7,693 nt of DNA from positions 1 through 7,693 of the forward strand of contig JAFECV010000092.1 in the NCBI GenBank assembly GCA_018241985.1, given 5' to 3'. Each line of letters starts with the position of its first letter. The stretch's first letter is position 1. Source of the stretch: Pseudomonadota bacterium (GTDB lineage: Bacteria; Pseudomonadota; Gammaproteobacteria; Burkholderiales; Burkholderiaceae_C). The notes below the pieces were generated by a model. It ran no database searches. It was not told where the DNA came from and saw only the letters and a program-made list of their open reading frames with translations. Below, piece by piece: positions 6,885 to 7,693 of the stretch. Made by a program: the position numbers and the translations under genes.

Positions 6885-7535
6885 CTACCAACGCTTGCCC
6901 GACTGATTCTCCAGCAACGGGCTGACCCGCGCCGATATCGCCTCGCGCGCGCGGAAGATCCGCGATCGCACGGTGCCTATCGGGCAATTCATTGCTTCGG
7001 CAATCTCCTCGTAACTCAAGCCCTCGATCTCTCGCAAGGTCACCGCCTGGCGCAGGTCCTCGGGCAAGGCCTGCATCGCCGCGTTCACCACCGCGGCAAT
7101 TTCCTTGGCCGCCAGCAAGCTTTCCGGAGTGTCCTGCGATGTTAGTTCGCGTCCGGTGCCGGAAGTTGCATCTTCGTCGTCGGCGACCCGGAACGCGCTC
7201 TCGGGCAGCACCGGGTTGCGCCTGAGCTCGATCAGCGACTTCTTCGCGGTATTCACCGCGATCCGGTACAGCCAGGTGTAGAACTGCGCGTCGCCACGGA
7301 ACTGGTGCAGCGCCCGGTAGGCCCTGATGAAAGTCTCCTGCGCGATGTCCTCGACCAGGTCCGGGTCGCGCACCATGCGCGCGATCAACCGCTCGATCCG
7401 GCGCTGGTACTTGATCACCAGCAGCTCGAACGCCCGCTGGTCGCCGGCCACGGTGCGCTCGACCAGCAGTTGATCGCTGTCGGTCGCCGCGGCGCGCTCC
7501 GGCGGCACGCTGCCGGGAGGAAGGTCGCCGCTCAT
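6885..7535 (-). CDS. rpoE: ECF RNA polymerase sigma factor, sigma-E (RpoE/AlgU)
   Basis: This extracytoplasmic-function sigma factor directs RNA polymerase to envelope-stress promoters and is held inactive by RseA. In the 216-residue product, sigma region 2 spans about 35-105, with DLVEDIAQETFIRAYRAL (59-76) and the FYTWLYRIAVNTAKK segment (85-99). Region 4 spans about 145-205, with the helix-turn-helix GLSYEEIAEAMNCPIGTVRS at 172-191. Between them lies an acidic, variable linker (about 115-137). An extra N-terminal stretch of about 20 residues, rich in Pro/Ala/Ser, precedes DQLLVERTVAGD. A GTG at codon 10 could be an alternative start; I keep the ATG at 7535, which lies 12 bases after the upstream stop. 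Only a GGCGGGC-type sequence precedes it, so translational coupling is possible. Its own promoter is not between it and the upstream gene. Confidence 0.96.
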   Translation of the reverse strand: MSGDLPPGSVPPERAAATDSDQLLVERTVAGDQRAFELLVIKYQRRIERLIARMVRDPDLVEDIAQETFIRAYRALHQFRGDAQFYTWLYRIAVNTAKKSLIELRRNPVLPESAFRVADDEDATSGTGRELTSQDTPESLLAAKEIAAVVNAAMQALPEDLRQAVTLREIEGLSYEEIAEAMNCPIGTVRSRIFRAREAISARVSPLLENQSGKRW

Positions 7536-7547
7536 CCGCCCGCCGCC

Positions 7548-7693
7548 TCAGCCGGATGCCGTCGGCTGCCGCTGCCGTTGTGCGTCATCGCTGGTGCGCG
7601 CGTGCAGCGCCAGCCGCAGTCCATGCCACAGCACCGGCGCCGTGCGCCGCTCCAGCCACAACCGGCGCCCTGCACCCTGTACCGGCTGCAGCC
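7548..7693 (-). CDS. Uncharacterised protein upstream of rpoE, C-terminal part (possibly YgfX-like)
   Basis: A minus-strand frame enters from the window edge and stops with TGA at 7550-7548. It reads 47 codons with no internal stop, starting LQPVQGAGRRLWLERRTAPV, continuing LWHGLRLALHARTSDD, and ending in a Gln/Arg/Pro-rich tail. The RRLWLE...APVLWHGLRLAL pattern resembles the end of the small YgfX-like membrane proteins that I recall lying between fabF and rpoE in Burkholderiales; that assignment is inference. Only 12 bases separate its stop from the rpoE ATG, so the two genes are almost certainly co-transcribed. The start and any membrane helices lie outside the window. GC content matches the neighbouring genes. 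Confidence 0.6.
   Translation of the reverse strand, partial: LQPVQGAGRRLWLERRTAPVLWHGLRLALHARTSDDAQRQRQPTASG

Overview
The window looks like chromosomal DNA of a GC-rich betaproteobacterium, most likely order Burkholderiales. The basis is gene order (upstream orphan gene, rpoE, rseA, rseB, mucD, lepA, lepB) and protein wording. The sigma factor's VERTVAGDQRAFELL start and QSGKRW end, and the long LepB N-terminus, read closest to what I remember of Comamonadaceae and relatives. That finer placement is inference from memory, not a search. Every gene I can support lies on the minus strand, so transcription runs from high to low coordinates.

Layout in transcription order: (1) 7693-7548, the C-terminal 47 codons of an uncharacterised gene that reaches the window edge. 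(2) 7535-3491, a compact sigma-E envelope-stress operon. It encodes the ECF sigma factor RpoE, its membrane anti-sigma factor RseA, the periplasmic sensor RseB/MucB, and a DegP/DegQ-type periplasmic protease, MucD. Gaps between these genes are 12-51 bases. (3) 3490-2926, a non-coding stretch of about 565 bases with clearly lower GC than the genes. It holds several stem-loops and ends in a strong minus-strand intrinsic terminator about 45 bases before lepA. (4) 2925-33, lepA (ribosomal GTPase EF4) and lepB (signal peptidase I), separated by a GC-rich element of four consecutive short palindromes. (5) 32-1, the window edge, with a possible start codon of a next gene.

How the genes fit together: RseA holds RpoE at the inner membrane and RseB guards RseA in the periplasm. 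Envelope damage leads to RseA cleavage and release of RpoE. MucD degrades or refolds damaged periplasmic proteins. LepB removes the signal peptides of exported proteins such as RseB and MucD, so the neighbourhood as a whole serves protein export and envelope quality control. LepA acts in translation and is a customary neighbour of lepB.

I see no mobile element, CRISPR array, tRNA or rRNA, and no clearly new multigene system. The parts most worth a second look are the structured low-GC mucD-lepA spacer, the palindromic lepA-lepB spacer that seems to carry the lepB ribosome binding site, and a tandem ten-residue repeat in RseA.
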